From Planktomarina sp. (GTDB lineage: Bacteria > Pseudomonadota > Alphaproteobacteria > Rhodobacterales > Rhodobacteraceae), in contig JAHDBC010000004.1 in the NCBI GenBank assembly GCA_020630595.1, forward strand, positions 1 through 64,000: 64,000 nucleotides of DNA, given 5' to 3'. Both the position numbers and the translations under genes were made by a program. Positions 35,653-44,137 of this stretch are shown here, one piece after another. How positions within the stretch are numbered: the first letter of the stretch is position 1; the number at the start of each line of letters is the position of its first letter. A model generated the notes under the pieces. It was not told where the DNA came from. It searched no databases and saw nothing but the letters and a program-made list of their open reading frames with translations.

Positions 35653-36530
35653 CCATCGAAACGCTTTATGATCACCTTGGCACCTGTGCCACCACAGTTG
35701 CACGCGCGTGGTCCATCACCCGCAGGGACGGGCTTGTTCTGGGGTTTACGGATTGCGATTTGCCGCTGTCCTTTGACGGCGTCACTTTCGCGGCAGAGGC
35801 CGGCATGACCGCCAAGGCGGTGCAGCAGTCATCTGGACTGTCGGTCGATAATTCCGAAGCCATGGGCGTCCTGACCGATGACCGGATCACAGAAGCAGAC
35901 ATCAACGCCGGTCTGTATGACGCGGCAGTTGTGCGGGCGTGGCTTGTCAATTGGCACAATGTTGAAGACCGAAAACTGATCTTCAAAGGCAGTCTGGGCG
36001 AAATCCGCCGCCAAGGCGGGGCGTTTGATGTGGAACTGCGCGGACTGGCGGATGCCCTGAACCAACCGCAGGGTCGGGTGTACCAAAAACCCTGTTCGGC
36101 GGTGTTGGGTGATGGCGCATGCGGCTTTGATCTGACCACGCCCGGATTTTTTGCCGATACAGTTGTGGATCGTATCGAAAACCGTGATCAGCTGATCTTT
36201 TCGGATCTTACGGGCTTTGGCGATGGGTGGTTTTCGCGTGGCCGAGTCAAGGTTCTGTCGGGGGCCGGGGCGTCCATCGTTGGTTGGATCAAATCGGACC
36301 GCACCGATGGGGCGGACCGCGTGTTGACCCTTTGGGAACCGCTGCGCGCAGATATTCAGCCGGGCGACCAGATCCTGCTGCATCCGGGCTGCGACAAACG
36401 CGCTGCAACTTGCCGGAACCGGTTCGACAATCTTGTCAATTTTCAGGGCTTTCCGTTCATTCCCGGCGATGATTGGACCGCTGCGATCCCGGCCCATGGC
36501 GACGACAACACGGGCGAGGCTTTGGTATGA
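35649..36530 (+). CDS. GTA g13, tail hub protein (DUF2163)
   Basis: The 293-residue protein is of the DUF2163/BR0599 family, with TTVARAWSITRRDGLVLGFTDCDLPLSFDGVTF, then GRVYQKPCSAVLGDGACGFDL and CRNRFDNLVNFQGFPFIPGDDWT. Several conserved cysteines (CSAVLGDGAC, CDKRAATC) may bind an Fe-S cluster, as reported for the hub of the R. capsulatus particle. It overlaps g14 by 4 bases. Confidence 0.93.
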   Translation: MTIETLYDHLGTCATTVARAWSITRRDGLVLGFTDCDLPLSFDGVTFAAEAGMTAKAVQQSSGLSVDNSEAMGVLTDDRITEADINAGLYDAAVVRAWLVNWHNVEDRKLIFKGSLGEIRRQGGAFDVELRGLADALNQPQGRVYQKPCSAVLGDGACGFDLTTPGFFADTVVDRIENRDQLIFSDLTGFGDGWFSRGRVKVLSGAGASIVGWIKSDRTDGADRVLTLWEPLRADIQPGDQILLHPGCDKRAATCRNRFDNLVNFQGFPFIPGDDWTAAIPAHGDDNTGEALV

Positions 36531-36961
36531 CGCAAGATATCGTGGCAGTGGCCCGGACATGGATCGGAACACCCTATTTGCATCAGGGATCGGTCAAGGG
36601 CGTCGGGACTGATTGCCTGGGTTTGCTGCGTGGTGTGTGGCGCGAAGTTTTGGGATCCGAACCCGAAAACCCGCCGCCCTATACGATGGATTGGGGTGAT
36701 GCGCCGGACAGACCGGTTCTGTTGCAGGCCGCACAACGGCATTTGCTGTCCAAGTCGATCGACGACGTCGGCCCGGGCGATGTCTTGATCTTTTGTATGC
36801 GCGATGGGTTCGCCCCGAAACATGTGGGCATTCAGGCCCGTACCGGATCCTATTCCACATTTATTCACGCCTACAGTGGGCATGCAGTGCTGGAAAGCCC
36901 GCTGTCTGAACCGTGGCGGCGCAGGATTGTGGCGCGGTTCGCATTTCCCTTGAAAGGTTAG
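36527..36961 (+). CDS. GTA g14, NlpC/P60 peptidoglycan peptidase
   Basis: The 144-residue cysteine peptidase has the NlpC/P60 layout. The catalytic cysteine is in VGTDCLGLLRGVW and the histidine in APKHVGIQARTG, with the third residue in the following HAYSGH segment. It probably cuts recipient peptidoglycan during DNA delivery. The start is the ATG overlapping the g13 stop. Confidence 0.93.
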   Translation: MTQDIVAVARTWIGTPYLHQGSVKGVGTDCLGLLRGVWREVLGSEPENPPPYTMDWGDAPDRPVLLQAAQRHLLSKSIDDVGPGDVLIFCMRDGFAPKHVGIQARTGSYSTFIHAYSGHAVLESPLSEPWRRRIVARFAFPLKG

Positions 36962-36965
36962 GCCT

Positions 36966-39900
36966 ATGGCAACTTTGATACTTTCCGCAGCGGGCATGGC
37001 CTTGGGTGGCACGATGACCGGCAGCGTCATGGGGCTGTCGATGGCGGCGATTGGCCGGGCAGGCGGTGCCATGCTGGGCCGTGCCATCGACCAGCGCTTG
37101 ATGGGCAATGGGGCAAAGGCCGTGCAAACCGGTCGGGTGGATCGGTTCCGCCTGATGGGCGCCAGCGAAGGCACCCCGATCCCGCAGGCCTTTGGCCGTG
37201 TTCGGCTGGGGGGGCAGGTGATTTGGGCCACAAAGTTTCTGGAAAAGACCAGCACATCGACCGTGGGCGGCAAGGGTGCCCCTTCGGCAACGCAAACATC
37301 CTACAGCTATTGCGTCAGTCTTGCGGTCGCCGTTTGCGAAGGTGAAATTTCGCGCATCGGTCGGATTTGGGCGGATGGCAAGGAAATCTCTCCCGAAACG
37401 TTGACGATGCGGGTGTATCCGGGGAACCGAACGCAGTTGCCTGACCCCAAAATCGAAGCCGTCCAAGGAACCGGCAATGCGCCCGCGTTCCGGGGTACAG
37501 CCTACGTCGTGTTCGAAGATCTGGAACTTGAACCGTTCGGCAACCGCGTCCCACAGTTCAGTTTTGAAGTCCTGCGCCCGACGCAGGCGCGCGATGCGGC
37601 AGCCCCGGCCGATCTGGCCGACGCGGTCACGGCTGTGGCCTTGATGCCCGGCAGTGGGGAATATGCGCTGGCAACCACCCCTGTGTACCGCGATCAGGGG
37701 CAGGGCCGCACAACCAGTGCAAATGTCCACACCGGATCCGGTCAGGCGGATTTGACCGCAGCGATTGATGGGTTGGGGTCCGAATTGCCCCATTGCCAAA
37801 GCACATCCCTGATTGTGTCATGGTTCGGCGACGACCTGCGCTGCGGTCACTGCACACTGACCCCGCGCGTTGAAGAAACCGGTACAGAAACGGCATCGAT
37901 GCCATGGACCGTGTCCGGGCTGACCCGTGACACTGCCCTTGCCGTGCCCCAATTGGACGCCCGTCCGTCCTATGGCGGGACCCCAACGGACCAATCCGTA
38001 ATCGAAGCGATACAGGCCCTGACGGTAAAGGGTCAGGCGGTCATGTTTTATCCGTTCATTCTGATGACCCAATTGGAAGGAAACACACTGCCCAACCCGT
38101 GGTCTGATGATCCGGGGCAGCCGCATTTCCCATGGCGTGGCCGGATCACCACGTCCGTGGCCCCTTCACGGGATGGCACAACCGATGGCACTGCAACGGC
38201 ACAGGCCGAAGTGGACGCCTTTTTCGGAACCGCCGTCCCTGCGGATTTTACCCCTGCGGAGGATCGTGTCAGCTATACTGGACCTGATGAATGGTCGTAC
38301 CGCCGCTTTATCTTGCATTACGCGCATCTGTGCGCCCTTGCAGGGGGTGTTGACGCATTCTGCATCGGGTCTGAAATGCGCAGCCTGACATGGATCAGGG
38401 GTGCGGCTGGGCAGTTTGTGGCGGTTGAAAAGCTGATCGCGCTGGCGGCGGATGTGCGCAGCATCCTTGGGCCGGATGTCAAAATCTCTTACGCGGCGGA
38501 TTGGTCAGAATACTTTGGCTATCAACCCCAAGATGGGACCAACGACCGGTATTTCCATTTGGATGCCCTGTGGGCTGATCCGAACATCGATTTCATCGGG
38601 ATCGACAATTACATGCCGCTGTCGGATTGGCGGGATGGTTGTGATCATCTGGATTGGGCCGATGGGCGGGCCATTCACAACTTGGATTATCTGCAATCCA
38701 ATGTCGAAGGCGGCGAAGGATTTGACTGGTATTACACCACGTCCGAAGCCCGCGATGCCCAGTTTCGAACCGCCATTGAAGATGCCAGCGAAAGCGAACC
38801 GTGGGCCTTTCGGTACAAAGACATACGGGGTTGGTGGGCCAATCCCCATTACAACCGCGTGGGCGGGGTACGGTCCCTGACCGAAACCGCATGGGTGCCG
38901 CAATCCAAACCGATCTGGTTCACTGAATTGGGCTGTGCTGCGGTCGATAAGGCAACAAACCAACCCAACAAGTTTCTTGACCCGAAATCCAGCGAAAGCA
39001 CGCTGCCCCATTATTCGAATGGGCGACGGGATGAATTGATCCAAATGCAGTATGTGCGGGCGATGTTTGGCCATTGGTCTGACCCGGCCAACAACCCGGT
39101 TTCGATCGAATACAATGCCCCGATGTTGGATATGACCCGTGCCCATGTCTGGGCCTGGGATGCGCGGCCGTACCCTGCGTTCCCAAACCAGCTGGACGTG
39201 TGGTCGGACGGCGAAAACTATGCCCGGGGCCATTGGATCAATGGGCGGTCCAACGCACGGCCTTTGGACAGTCTGGTCGCTGAAATCTGCGCCGCTTCGG
39301 GTGTGACGGATGTCGATGTGTCGCAACTGTATGGATACGTGCGCGGGTATGTTGTGCCCGATGTGTCAGATGCACGCAGCGCCTTGCAGCCGTTGATGTT
39401 GGCGTTCGGGTTTGATGCGGTTGAACGCGACGGTCTATTGGTGTTTCGCAATCGCACCGGGCGCAAGCCGGTCGAAATTTCCGCGGATGAACTGGTGTTG
39501 GGCGAAGACACCGACCCGCCCCTGACGCTGACCCGGGATCCTGACGCCGAAATCATGGACAGGGTTCGATTGAATTACGTGCAGGCGGACGGGTCGTTCG
39601 AAGTGGCAGCCACGGAAACCGTCTTTCCCGAAGACGACACGCATTCTGTGGCGGTCACTGATCTGAACCTTGTGATGACGACACAGGAAGCGCAGGAAAC
39701 AACGGAACGCTGGCTGGCCGAAGCGCGCGTTTCGCGTGACACGGCGCGGTTCGCACTGCCGCCTTCAAAAACACCGCTGGGCGCTGCGGATGTTGTGTCG
39801 CTGGATGAACCGGGCGGGCGCGGCACCTATCGAATTGACCATGTAGAAGTCGCGGGCCAGCGCCTGATCGAAGCGGTGCGTATCGAAGAAGAAAGCTATC

Positions 39901-40898
39901 TGCCCGGGGATGCGCCGACAACCGACACCATTGCCGCCCAATCAAGCCGGCCCGCTTTAGTGGCGGCGCCCGTTTATCCGCTGTTTCTGGATTTGCCGAT
40001 GATGACGGGCGACGAACAACCCCACAGCCCCCATGCCGCCGTGACTGCCGATCCGTGGCCCGGGATGGTGCGCATGTATCAATCCACAACCGACAGCAAC
40101 TATTCCATCAACGGCGTTTTTGTCGGGGCGTCGGTCATCGGCACAACGCAGACCCCGATGGCCGCTGCACGCCATGGCATTTTCGATCATGGCCCCGCAC
40201 TGGAAGTGGATTTGACCAGCGGCGCCTTGTCGTCGGTATCGGTCAGCGATCTGTTGGCCGGGCGCAACGTGGCCGCGATTGGGGACGGGACCCCCGACAA
40301 TTGGGAAGTGTTTCAGTTCCAGAACGCCGCGCCATTGGGGGCGGGGCGGTTTGCCCTGACAACGCGGTTGCGCGGACAGTTGGGTACGGATGCGCTGATG
40401 CCGTCGGTATGGCCTGTGGGGTCGGTGTTTGTGTTGTTGAACGCAGGCATCACCCAGACGAACCTGCCATCTTCCAGTCGCGGCGTGGGCCAATATTTCA
40501 AGTTTGGGTCCGGAACCGCTGATCTGACCCATCCCAGCATTGTGTCACTGAACCATGCGTTCCAAGGCAACGGGTTGCGGCCCTATGCGCCTGTGTCCTT
40601 GAACGCGGATCAATCCGGGCCGGATCTGGAACTAACCTGGATCCGCCGCACCCGACTGGATGGTGATCCATGGACCGCACAGGACCCGCCGCTGCACGAA
40701 GCATTTGAACGCTACCGGGTTGAGGTGATCGCAGGCGGCACATTGGTCAGATCGCAAGATGTGCCGACAACATCGTGGACTTACAGCCAATCAGATCAGG
40801 CGGCCGATGGTGTTTCGGGGCCGATTTCGCTGCGGGTGGCGCAGATTTCGGATGTTTACGGGCCGGGTTTGCATCGATCACTGGATGTGATCATTTAA
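36966..40898 (+). CDS. GTA g15, megatron tail-tip / host specificity protein
   Basis: The 1310-residue protein is the largest GTA component. The first about 200 residues begin with a glycine-rich hydrophobic stretch (AAGMALGGTMTGSVMGLSMAAIGRAGGAMLG) and a tail-hub type domain. Residues about 400-700 form a glycoside hydrolase TIM-barrel-like domain (YAADWSEYFGYQPQDGT, IDFIGIDNYMPLSDWRDG, KPIWFTELGCAAVDKATNQPNKF). The rest is a phage tail-protein domain. It forms the tail tip and receptor-binding or penetration apparatus. The length is normal for the family and no frame break is seen. Confidence 0.94.
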   Translation: MATLILSAAGMALGGTMTGSVMGLSMAAIGRAGGAMLGRAIDQRLMGNGAKAVQTGRVDRFRLMGASEGTPIPQAFGRVRLGGQVIWATKFLEKTSTSTVGGKGAPSATQTSYSYCVSLAVAVCEGEISRIGRIWADGKEISPETLTMRVYPGNRTQLPDPKIEAVQGTGNAPAFRGTAYVVFEDLELEPFGNRVPQFSFEVLRPTQARDAAAPADLADAVTAVALMPGSGEYALATTPVYRDQGQGRTTSANVHTGSGQADLTAAIDGLGSELPHCQSTSLIVSWFGDDLRCGHCTLTPRVEETGTETASMPWTVSGLTRDTALAVPQLDARPSYGGTPTDQSVIEAIQALTVKGQAVMFYPFILMTQLEGNTLPNPWSDDPGQPHFPWRGRITTSVAPSRDGTTDGTATAQAEVDAFFGTAVPADFTPAEDRVSYTGPDEWSYRRFILHYAHLCALAGGVDAFCIGSEMRSLTWIRGAAGQFVAVEKLIALAADVRSILGPDVKISYAADWSEYFGYQPQDGTNDRYFHLDALWADPNIDFIGIDNYMPLSDWRDGCDHLDWADGRAIHNLDYLQSNVEGGEGFDWYYTTSEARDAQFRTAIEDASESEPWAFRYKDIRGWWANPHYNRVGGVRSLTETAWVPQSKPIWFTELGCAAVDKATNQPNKFLDPKSSESTLPHYSNGRRDELIQMQYVRAMFGHWSDPANNPVSIEYNAPMLDMTRAHVWAWDARPYPAFPNQLDVWSDGENYARGHWINGRSNARPLDSLVAEICAASGVTDVDVSQLYGYVRGYVVPDVSDARSALQPLMLAFGFDAVERDGLLVFRNRTGRKPVEISADELVLGEDTDPPLTLTRDPDAEIMDRVRLNYVQADGSFEVAATETVFPEDDTHSVAVTDLNLVMTTQEAQETTERWLAEARVSRDTARFALPPSKTPLGAADVVSLDEPGGRGTYRIDHVEVAGQRLIEAVRIEEESYLPGDAPTTDTIAAQSSRPALVAAPVYPLFLDLPMMTGDEQPHSPHAAVTADPWPGMVRMYQSTTDSNYSINGVFVGASVIGTTQTPMAAARHGIFDHGPALEVDLTSGALSSVSVSDLLAGRNVAAIGDGTPDNWEVFQFQNAAPLGAGRFALTTRLRGQLGTDALMPSVWPVGSVFVLLNAGITQTNLPSSSRGVGQYFKFGSGTADLTHPSIVSLNHAFQGNGLRPYAPVSLNADQSGPDLELTWIRRTRLDGDPWTAQDPPLHEAFERYRVEVIAGGTLVRSQDVPTTSWTYSQSDQAADGVSGPISLRVAQISDVYGPGLHRSLDVII

Positions 40899-40913
40899 AA
40901 ACAAACCTTTGAT

Positions 40914-40944
40914 TGGCTTTGCGCGATGCCCAGATGCTATGCTA
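40914..40944 (+). promoter_or_regulatory. candidate cysE promoter
   Basis: TTGGCT and TATGCT (in GCTATGCTAGGG) are present in the 75-base gap after g15, with a spacing of about 19 bases, longer than ideal. No terminator is seen at the GTA end, so read-through into cysE is also possible. Confidence 0.3.
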
Positions 40945-40973
40945 GGGACGCGCAGAACTGGAAAGGATTGCCC

Positions 40974-41786
40974 ATGTCTGTCAAAGAAAAAGCTGTCCGG
41001 TCGATTGATCCTGTTTGGGATCGCATGGTTGACGAAGCCCATGCCGTTGTGCGGGAAGAACCCCTGATGGGGGGGATGCTGCATGCGGGTATCTTGCACC
41101 ATGCTTCGCTGGAAGCTGCGTTGTCTTACCGGATTTCGCAAAAGCTGGCCTCTGCCGATATGCCTGAACAGATGTTGCGCGAATTGTGCGATGACGCATT
41201 GGCAGACGGGACAATCGGGCAGGCCGCCCGGGCCGATCTGGCCGCGGTTCTGGACCGCGATCCCGCGTGCCATCGGCTGATCCAGCCGATGATGTATTTC
41301 AAAGGGTTTCAGGCGGTCCAAGCCCACCGCGTGGCGCATTGGCTGTGGCGCAATGATCGCGAACATCTGGCCTATTTCATTCAGTCCCGCACGTCAGAGG
41401 TGTTTGGTATTGATATCCATCCGGGCGCGAAAATCGGGCAGGGGATCATGATCGATCATGCCCATTCGATTGTCATCGGTGAAACGGCCGTTGTGGGCGA
41501 CAATGTTTCAATGCTGCATTCCGTCACCTTGGGCGGCACAGGCAAAGAAGACGACGACCGCCACCCGAAAATCGGCGACGGGGTTCTGATCGGCGCAGGG
41601 GCCAAGGTTTTGGGCAATATCAAGATCGGCAATTGCAGCCGCATCGCCGCCGGGTCCGTCGTGCTGGAAGAAGTGCCGCCGTGCAAGACAGTCGCGGGTG
41701 TGCCCGCGCGGATTGTTGGTGAAGCGGGCTGTGCGCAGCCGTCTGTCACCATGGACCAGCTTTTGAACCAAGGCTGCGGTCAGTAG
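40974..41786 (+). CDS. cysE: serine O-acetyltransferase
   Basis: The 270-residue enzyme makes O-acetylserine for cysteine synthesis. It has the helical N-terminal domain (PVWDRMVDEAHAVVREEPLMGGMLHAGILHHASLEAALSYRISQKLA). The left-handed beta-helix of hexapeptide repeats has the catalytic region GIDIHPGAKIGQGIMIDHAHSIVIGETAVVGDNVSMLHSVTLGGTGK. KVLGNIKIGNCSRIAAGSVVL precedes the C-terminal tail. I recall cysE as a frequent neighbour of Rhodobacteraceae GTA clusters. Confidence 0.96.
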   Translation: MSVKEKAVRSIDPVWDRMVDEAHAVVREEPLMGGMLHAGILHHASLEAALSYRISQKLASADMPEQMLRELCDDALADGTIGQAARADLAAVLDRDPACHRLIQPMMYFKGFQAVQAHRVAHWLWRNDREHLAYFIQSRTSEVFGIDIHPGAKIGQGIMIDHAHSIVIGETAVVGDNVSMLHSVTLGGTGKEDDDRHPKIGDGVLIGAGAKVLGNIKIGNCSRIAAGSVVLEEVPPCKTVAGVPARIVGEAGCAQPSVTMDQLLNQGCGQ

Positions 41787-41800
41787 ACGGATCAAACGGA

Positions 41801-41834
41801 AAGCGGCCCGCTGGGGCCGCTTGCACCATTTTTT
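41801..41834 (+). terminator. terminator of cysE
   Basis: A 9-bp perfect stem (AAGCGGCCC / GGGCCGCTT) with a 4-base loop is followed, after GCACCA, by TTTTTT. Confidence 0.7.
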
Positions 41835-41837
41835 GGT

Positions 41838-41903
41838 TTAGGGCGTTGCCCTCTGCCGCCGTGCGGCGGCATTCACCCAGAGTATTTCAAGCAAAATGAA
41901 GAC
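41838..41903 (-). repeat. Rhodobacteraceae intergenic repeat, copy 1
   Basis: The element carries a GGGC-GTTGCCC hairpin, GCCGCCGTGCGGCGGC, and the conserved end AGAGTATTT...GCAAAATGAAGA, finishing 5 bases before the end of the minus-strand epimerase gene. The same end motif, in the same orientation to a minus-strand stop, recurs at 58403-58460. Confidence 0.65.
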
Positions 41904-41908
41904 GCAGG

Positions 41909-42751
41909 CTATTTGGCGGCGTTTTCATCCACGGCATTCATGAATGCCAGACCCGATTGCCCAAGTTCTGTTTTGCCAAAGACACCCGCATACAGGTATT
42001 GGGCGGGATCTGTTCGGTCTGGCGCATCAGCGTTTGCGAAGATTTCGGCAGCGTAATCTTCGGCGTTGTCTTGGGGTTGATAGCCCAGATGTTTCGCGCC
42101 GTCGTTGTTGAGCGCTGCGCGGGTGTTGTTGGAAATGCCATAGACGATTGAAACGTCGACCACTGGCGTGGTGATGGATGCGACGACCATGCGGATCAGG
42201 TCACCCACCGACAGCCAAGCCTGAAGCGACCGGGGCCCATTGGGTGCCGCGCAGGAATAGATGCGCATGCAAACGGCTTCGATCCCGGCTTTGTGCCAAT
42301 ACAGTTTCGCGCAATCTTCGGCAAAACATTTGGCCAATCCATAATAGCTGTCTGGCGCGTGCGGGGCATCGACACCGATGTTGTCGCTGATCCGGTGCAG
42401 CCCCACTGCATGGATCGAAGACGCATAAACCACCCGGCGCACACCATGGATACGCGCAGCTTCCCAGATGTTGAACGATCCGATCAGATTGGCGTGCAAG
42501 ATCGCACCCCAGGGGGCTTCGTCGCCGATGGCGCCGAAATGGACCACCATATCGGCCCCTTCCAGCACGGGGCTGATTTGATCCAAAACGCCCAGATCGG
42601 CCATAACATAGGTTTCATTCGGGGCAAGATTGTCGATGTTTTCCGCGATGTCTGTCGACACCAATTCATCGCACATGCCTGCAAGCGTTTCCCGCAAATA
42701 TCCGCCCAGACGACCCGCAGCCCCGGTCAGCACAAGTTTCTTGAGTTTCAT
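41909..42751 (-). CDS. NAD-dependent epimerase/dehydratase family, uronate dehydrogenase-like
   Basis: The 280-residue extended-SDR enzyme has the Rossmann motif LTGAAGRLGGYL, the serine region VYASSIHAVGLH and the catalytic YxxxK in SYYGLAK. The short length and the motif GxIGDEAPWGxILxANLIGSFNIWEAAR resemble uronate dehydrogenases, which oxidise uronic acids to lactones. It is translated from a start sharing one base with the stop of the upstream FAD oxidoreductase gene. The link to that gene suggests a catabolic substrate other than plain uronate, so the specific activity is uncertain. Confidence 0.78.
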   Translation of the reverse strand: MKLKKLVLTGAAGRLGGYLRETLAGMCDELVSTDIAENIDNLAPNETYVMADLGVLDQISPVLEGADMVVHFGAIGDEAPWGAILHANLIGSFNIWEAARIHGVRRVVYASSIHAVGLHRISDNIGVDAPHAPDSYYGLAKCFAEDCAKLYWHKAGIEAVCMRIYSCAAPNGPRSLQAWLSVGDLIRMVVASITTPVVDVSIVYGISNNTRAALNNDGAKHLGYQPQDNAEDYAAEIFANADAPDRTDPAQYLYAGVFGKTELGQSGLAFMNAVDENAAK

Positions 42752-43962
42752 CAGATCACTGCCTTTTCGATAAAGGGTTTGTTGTCCACAACCCGTTGAT
42801 AGTTGAACGGATCAAGATCGATGGATCGATAAGATCCATAGGTGATGTATTCCGCCACCCCACGCCCGATAGCCGGGGATTGTTGAAAGCCGTGCCCGGA
42901 AAAGCCGTTCACGAAGACAAAGTTGGTCACATCCGGGTGTGGGCCGACAATGGCGTTTTGGTCAAAGGTGTTGAACGCATAATGCCCGGCCCATGAATTG
43001 ATCAGCTTGATGGCTTCGAATTGGGGGATGCGGTTCGCGATGATGGGCCAGACTTTTTGTTCCCAGATTGCGTGATCTTGATCGAAATCGTCGTAGTCCA
43101 CTGCTGGGTCATCATCCGGCGGGCAACCGGCCAGATAATACGTTCCTTCGGTGCGCATGTGCACGCCGGATGGGTCGATCGTTAGCGGCAGGTCACGGTC
43201 CAGCGGGTGGGCGGCGTCAAAGATAAAAGTATAGCGTTTGCGCGGTTCTACCGGCAGGGTCAGCCCCGCCATACGTGCGGTCAGCACGGCCCGTGGCCCC
43301 GAACAGTTGACAACCATGCCGCAGTGGATTGTTTCACCTGATTTCAGGGTGACACTGGTGCAGCGATTGTCTGTGACGCCAATCGCCGTCACTTCGTTTT
43401 CGACGTATTCCGCGCCATTTTCCCGGGCCGATCGTTTCCACCAATCAAAGATGGTGCCGCCGTCGAAATAACCTTCGTTGATGCGGTTGTGATTGGCGGC
43501 GATGATGTCGTCCAAATTGTAAAATGGGTAGTCCGCCTTGATCGCTTCGGGGGTCATGTGCTGGGTTGCGGCACCCAGCTTGGCCTGAATTTTCTGACCT
43601 TCGGCAAGGGTGGCTGCAAATTCTGGCGTATCGGCCAGATACATGTATCCATAGCTTTGAAGCGTGATGTCGGGCACGCGGTCGTCACCATCGAAGAAAT
43701 CGCGAAACCCGCGAATGAATTCCGCGCCGAACTGACTGATGCGTATGTTGGTTTCGTTTGAAAACTGTTGCCGGATGCAGGAATTCGTGTGTGCCGTTGA
43801 CGTGAATTCATAGGTGGTGTCGCGTTCGACCACCAGAATGGTTCCATCAAAATCCGGGTTGCGGGCCAGCCACCATGCGACCGATGACCCGTACATTGCG
43901 CCGCCAATGATGACCACATCATAGGATGCCTGTTTTGGTGTCGGTGAAATCTGTTCTGCCAT
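42751..43962 (-). CDS. FAD-dependent oxidoreductase (DadA/sarcosine oxidase-like)
   Basis: The 403-residue D-amino-acid oxidase family protein begins with a dinucleotide-binding motif (DVVIIGGAMYGSSVAWWLA) and ends with the conserved INSWAGHYAFNTFDQNAIVGPHPDVTNFVFVNGFSGHGFQQSP that contacts FAD. The family oxidises secondary or tertiary amines and amino acids. The start at 43962 gives a normal N-terminus; the reading frame stays open upstream into the divergent gene's leader. A DmdA-like GcvT-family gene diverges 175 bases away. This recalls dimethylglycine and sarcosine dehydrogenases, in which an FAD domain and a folate-binding GcvT domain are fused. Confidence 0.82.
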   Translation of the reverse strand: MAEQISPTPKQASYDVVIIGGAMYGSSVAWWLARNPDFDGTILVVERDTTYEFTSTAHTNSCIRQQFSNETNIRISQFGAEFIRGFRDFFDGDDRVPDITLQSYGYMYLADTPEFAATLAEGQKIQAKLGAATQHMTPEAIKADYPFYNLDDIIAANHNRINEGYFDGGTIFDWWKRSARENGAEYVENEVTAIGVTDNRCTSVTLKSGETIHCGMVVNCSGPRAVLTARMAGLTLPVEPRKRYTFIFDAAHPLDRDLPLTIDPSGVHMRTEGTYYLAGCPPDDDPAVDYDDFDQDHAIWEQKVWPIIANRIPQFEAIKLINSWAGHYAFNTFDQNAIVGPHPDVTNFVFVNGFSGHGFQQSPAIGRGVAEYITYGSYRSIDLDPFNYQRVVDNKPFIEKAVI

Positions 43963-44050
43963 ATACGCACCCCCGACGCGCACCATGATGGGCGAACCAA
44001 GGTGTCGCAAGGCAAAATTTTTGAAGACCGTGGTCATTCGGTTGATTGTG

Positions 44051-44063
44051 TGACGTTTCGTCA
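44051..44063. promoter_or_regulatory. candidate operator between FAD oxidoreductase and DmdA-like gene
   Basis: TGACG-TTT-CGTCA is a perfect 5-3-5 palindrome midway in the 175-base divergent region. No regulator gene is adjacent; it is proposed from symmetry and position only. Confidence 0.45.
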
Positions 44064-44137
44064 AAGTGAAAAATGCAGATAGCGTTTGAAACCAACCTGC
44101 CGTAGCGGGGAAAAAAACGGTTAGGGGAGGGTCCGCC

